The notes under the pieces were generated by a model. It did no database searches. It was given only the letters and a program-made list of their open reading frames with translations, and had not been told where the DNA came from. Both the position numbers and the translations under genes were made by a program. A stretch of 64,000 nucleotides of DNA from Hallella seregens ATCC 51272 (GTDB lineage Bacteria; Bacteroidota; Bacteroidia; Bacteroidales; Bacteroidaceae). Numbering within the stretch: the first letter of the stretch is position 1; each line of letters opens with the position of its first letter. Below, piece by piece: positions 61,859 through 64,000 of the stretch. Where the stretch lies: assembly GCF_000518545.1 (NCBI RefSeq), contig NZ_JADU01000007.1:1-64000 (forward strand), in the 5' to 3' direction.

Positions 61859-63292
61859 ATGGAAATTTTTCTGATCAAGCTGCTTCAGTTCATCCTGTCC
61901 ATCTCGCTGCTGGTGCTGCTCCACGAGGGCGGCCACATGGTGGCCGCAAGGCTCTTTGGCGTGAGGGTGGAGAAATTCTTCATCTTCTTCGATGTCTCCG
62001 TGGGCAAATGGAGCGGCAAGCTCTTCAGGTTCAAACCCAAAAACAGCAACACCGAGTTTGGCATGGGCTGGCTGCCGCTGGGCGGCTACTGCAAAATAGC
62101 AGGCATGATCGACGAGAGCATGGACACCGAACAGATGAAGCGCGAGCCGCAGCCATGGGAGTTTCGCACCAAGCCGGCTTGGCAAAGGCTCATGATTATG
62201 ATAGGTGGCGTGACCGTGAACTTCCTGTTGGCACTGTTCATCTACTCGATGGTTATGTTCCATTGGGGCGAGAGCTACATCAACATGGCCGACATGTCGC
62301 AGGGCATGAAGTTCAATACCGAGGCCAAAAAGCTGGGCTTCCACGACCACGACATCCTTGTGGGCACCGACCTGGGGACGTTCCGCGACTTTAATGTCGA
62401 TGTCTACCGCGACTTGTCCAAGGCGCAGTATGCCGACGTCATCCGCAATGGCAAGCCTGTTCGCGTGGCTCTTCCCGGTGATTTGAACCTGCTCGACATG
62501 CTCAAGACCACGCCGCAGTTCCTGAGGCCGTTTGTTCCCGCCCTCATCGACAGCGTGCCGCCGCGTGTGCCTGTGGCCGAGGGCAGCAAGGATTCCATCG
62601 TCTCTCCGGCTTTCAAGGCCGGCTTGGCCAAGGGCGACAAGATACTGGCCGTGAACGGAAAGGCCGTCGACTCTTACAACGAACTCGCGGAGGAGATAGG
62701 CCGTGTGGCCGACCAACTCTCGGCCGTGAGCACCCATCGCGACAGTCTGCGGCTGTTGAACGTGACGCTGGTCGTGGCCAAAGCCTCTGCCGGAAAGACC
62801 GACACGCTGCGCGTTATGCTCACCTCCAACCTCAAATTAGGCTTCGTCGCTCCCAACTTGGAGAAGATGTACAAGGACCGCACCACGCACATTACGTATA
62901 GTTTCTGGCAAAGTTTTCCGGCCGGCATCAAGTACGGGTGGAACGTACTGGCCGGCTACGTGAGCGATATGCAGTATGTCTTCTCGGCCGACGGCGCGAA
63001 GTCGCTGGGCGGTTTCGGCTCCATCGGAAGCCTTTTCCCCGACAGCTGGAACTGGTATCTGTTCTGGAAGATGACCGCTTTCCTGAGCATCATGCTTGCT
63101 TTCATGAACATTCTGCCCATCCCTGCCCTTGACGGCGGCCACGTGCTCTTCCTGCTCTACGAGATTGTAACGCGTCGCAAGCCCTCCGAGACCTTTATGA
63201 TTCGGGCCGAATACGTGGGCATCACCATCCTGTTGCTGCTCATGGTGGTGGCCAATCTGAACGATATTCTCAGGTGGCTCGGCGTGATGTAG
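61859..63292 (+). CDS. rseP: RIP-type site-2 zinc metalloprotease RseP
   Basis: This 477-residue inner-membrane protease has LHEGGHMVAARLFGV (HExxH metal site, about residues 21-25), FGMGWLPLGGYCKIAGM, one or two degenerate PDZ-like regions (about 150-320), and a late NILPIPALDGGHVLFLLYE with the third ligand. In E. coli it cleaves anti-sigma factors in the envelope-stress response; the Bacteroidetes substrate is not known. It starts 16 bp after dxr. Confidence 0.93.
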   Translation: MEIFLIKLLQFILSISLLVLLHEGGHMVAARLFGVRVEKFFIFFDVSVGKWSGKLFRFKPKNSNTEFGMGWLPLGGYCKIAGMIDESMDTEQMKREPQPWEFRTKPAWQRLMIMIGGVTVNFLLALFIYSMVMFHWGESYINMADMSQGMKFNTEAKKLGFHDHDILVGTDLGTFRDFNVDVYRDLSKAQYADVIRNGKPVRVALPGDLNLLDMLKTTPQFLRPFVPALIDSVPPRVPVAEGSKDSIVSPAFKAGLAKGDKILAVNGKAVDSYNELAEEIGRVADQLSAVSTHRDSLRLLNVTLVVAKASAGKTDTLRVMLTSNLKLGFVAPNLEKMYKDRTTHITYSFWQSFPAGIKYGWNVLAGYVSDMQYVFSADGAKSLGGFGSIGSLFPDSWNWYLFWKMTAFLSIMLAFMNILPIPALDGGHVLFLLYEIVTRRKPSETFMIRAEYVGITILLLLMVVANLNDILRWLGVM

Positions 63293-63309
63293 TTTCATCC
63301 GCAGTGCGT

Positions 63310-64000
63310 ATGGGCGTCGTTAAATTCATCGAGGACTGGACTCTGCCCGTTGCCATGGCAACGGGCACGGCCGTCTACTTGCTGTTTCGCTTCGTTTCCG
63401 TGTTGCGTCCTATCGGGCAATGGTATGAGCCTTACAATGCCAACGTGCTGCCAGACTTCATGTTTCTCGTCCTTTTCGTGACGTTCTGCAAGGTGGATTT
63501 CCGCAAGTTGCTGCCCGTGAAATGGCACTTCTGGACGGGCCTTCAGCAGGTCATCTTCGTGCTGGCACTGGTCGGAGGCGTTGTGGGGTTCGGCATTACG
63601 GGCCGTGCCCTCGTCATGCTCGAGGCCATTTTGGTGTGTATCATCGGGCCCTGCGCGGCCGCTGCGGCCGTCGTGACGGCCAAACTCGGGGGCAGTTTGG
63701 AGGAGATGACAACCTATACTTTCGTGTCCAACTTCATCTCTGCACTGCTCATTCCCCTCTGTTTCCCCCTGCTGCCGCAGACCGACGCCGCCTTGGAGGC
63801 GGTCTCGTTTTTGCCGCTCTTCCTGGAGATTCTATGGAAAGTGAGTGTCGTGCTGCTGCTTCCCATGCTGCTCGCTTTCGTGGTGAAGCACGGCTTCGGA
63901 CGGCTTCACCGCTGGGTAATCAGCGTCAAAGACCTGAGCTACTACATGTGGGGCGCGTCGCTTGTGGTGGTCACCGGCACCACTGCCATGAATATTGCCG
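63310..64000 (+). CDS. Membrane transporter of the bile-acid:sodium symporter (BASS)-like type, 3'-truncated by the window
   Basis: Translation from ATG 63310 gives at least 230 residues with no stop before the window end. It starts MGVVKFIEDWTLPVAMATG and has seven or so hydrophobic helices, with VCIIGPCAAAAAVVTAKLGG and YTFVSNFISALLIPLCFPLL as the most telling blocks. The Gly/Ala/Pro-rich crossover segment resembles BASS-family transporters found next to rseP in Bacteroides relatives. Substrate unknown. It lies 17 bp after rseP and is likely in the same transcript. Confidence 0.7.
   Translation, partial: MGVVKFIEDWTLPVAMATGTAVYLLFRFVSVLRPIGQWYEPYNANVLPDFMFLVLFVTFCKVDFRKLLPVKWHFWTGLQQVIFVLALVGGVVGFGITGRALVMLEAILVCIIGPCAAAAAVVTAKLGGSLEEMTTYTFVSNFISALLIPLCFPLLPQTDAALEAVSFLPLFLEILWKVSVVLLLPMLLAFVVKHGFGRLHRWVISVKDLSYYMWGASLVVVTGTTAMNIA

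Overview
This window looks like chromosome from a GC-rich Bacteroidales bacterium, most likely a Prevotellaceae member. The evidence is promoters of the Bacteroidetes type (TTG, 19-20 bases, TAnnTTTG), few Shine-Dalgarno sites, Bacteroidetes-type proteins (DUF4290, DUF6080-like, long RluA, Dna2-like helicase) and abundant palindromic intergenic repeats. The genus is an inference from protein style only. No rRNA, tRNA or CRISPR array was recognised.

Region 1 (1-9585) is a damaged prophage end. It holds the istA end of an IS21-family element, a tail gene cut by that element, and a giant tail-fibre gene split in two by a one-base frameshift. The fibre ends in what looks like a diversity-generating-retroelement (DGR) variable region on a C-type-lectin fold, but no reverse transcriptase or template repeat is visible. 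About 700 bp without genes follow, with hairpins, a (GA)28 tract and an orphan leftward promoter.

Region 2 (9586-26870) is mostly housekeeping: a YidE/AspT transporter and pyridoxal kinase, a GDP-mannose pyrophosphorylase, HIT protein, greA, argH with a small exported protein, an SRPBCC protein, pyrE, comF-recX-prmC, ribD, and a thiol group (DsbD alpha-domain protein, DsbD, cysteine desulfidase).

Region 3 (26870-43800) begins with a CDP-alditol-like operon (IspD-like, epimerase, LicD). A hydrolase fused to a degenerate nucleotidase, guanine deaminase, O6-alkylguanine-DNA methyltransferase, a Dna2-like nuclease-helicase, two outer-membrane barrels, metG, mutY-fur, thyX and an RluA-type synthase follow.

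Region 4 (43801-54932) is a 1-kb non-coding inverted-repeat element and then a cell-envelope island. The island has two DUF6080-like membrane proteins around a glycosyltransferase, and an overlapping operon of sulfatase-fold transferase, two acyltransferases, UbiA-like prenyltransferase, HAD phosphatase, GtrA and DUF6080. The probable theme is lipid-linked pentose synthesis and use in surface glycan modification.

Region 5 (54998-64000) is core: yicC-gmk-nadD on the minus strand; tsaB, DUF4290, murA (active-site Cys replaced by Asp), rimM, dxr, rseP and a cut-off membrane transporter on the plus strand.
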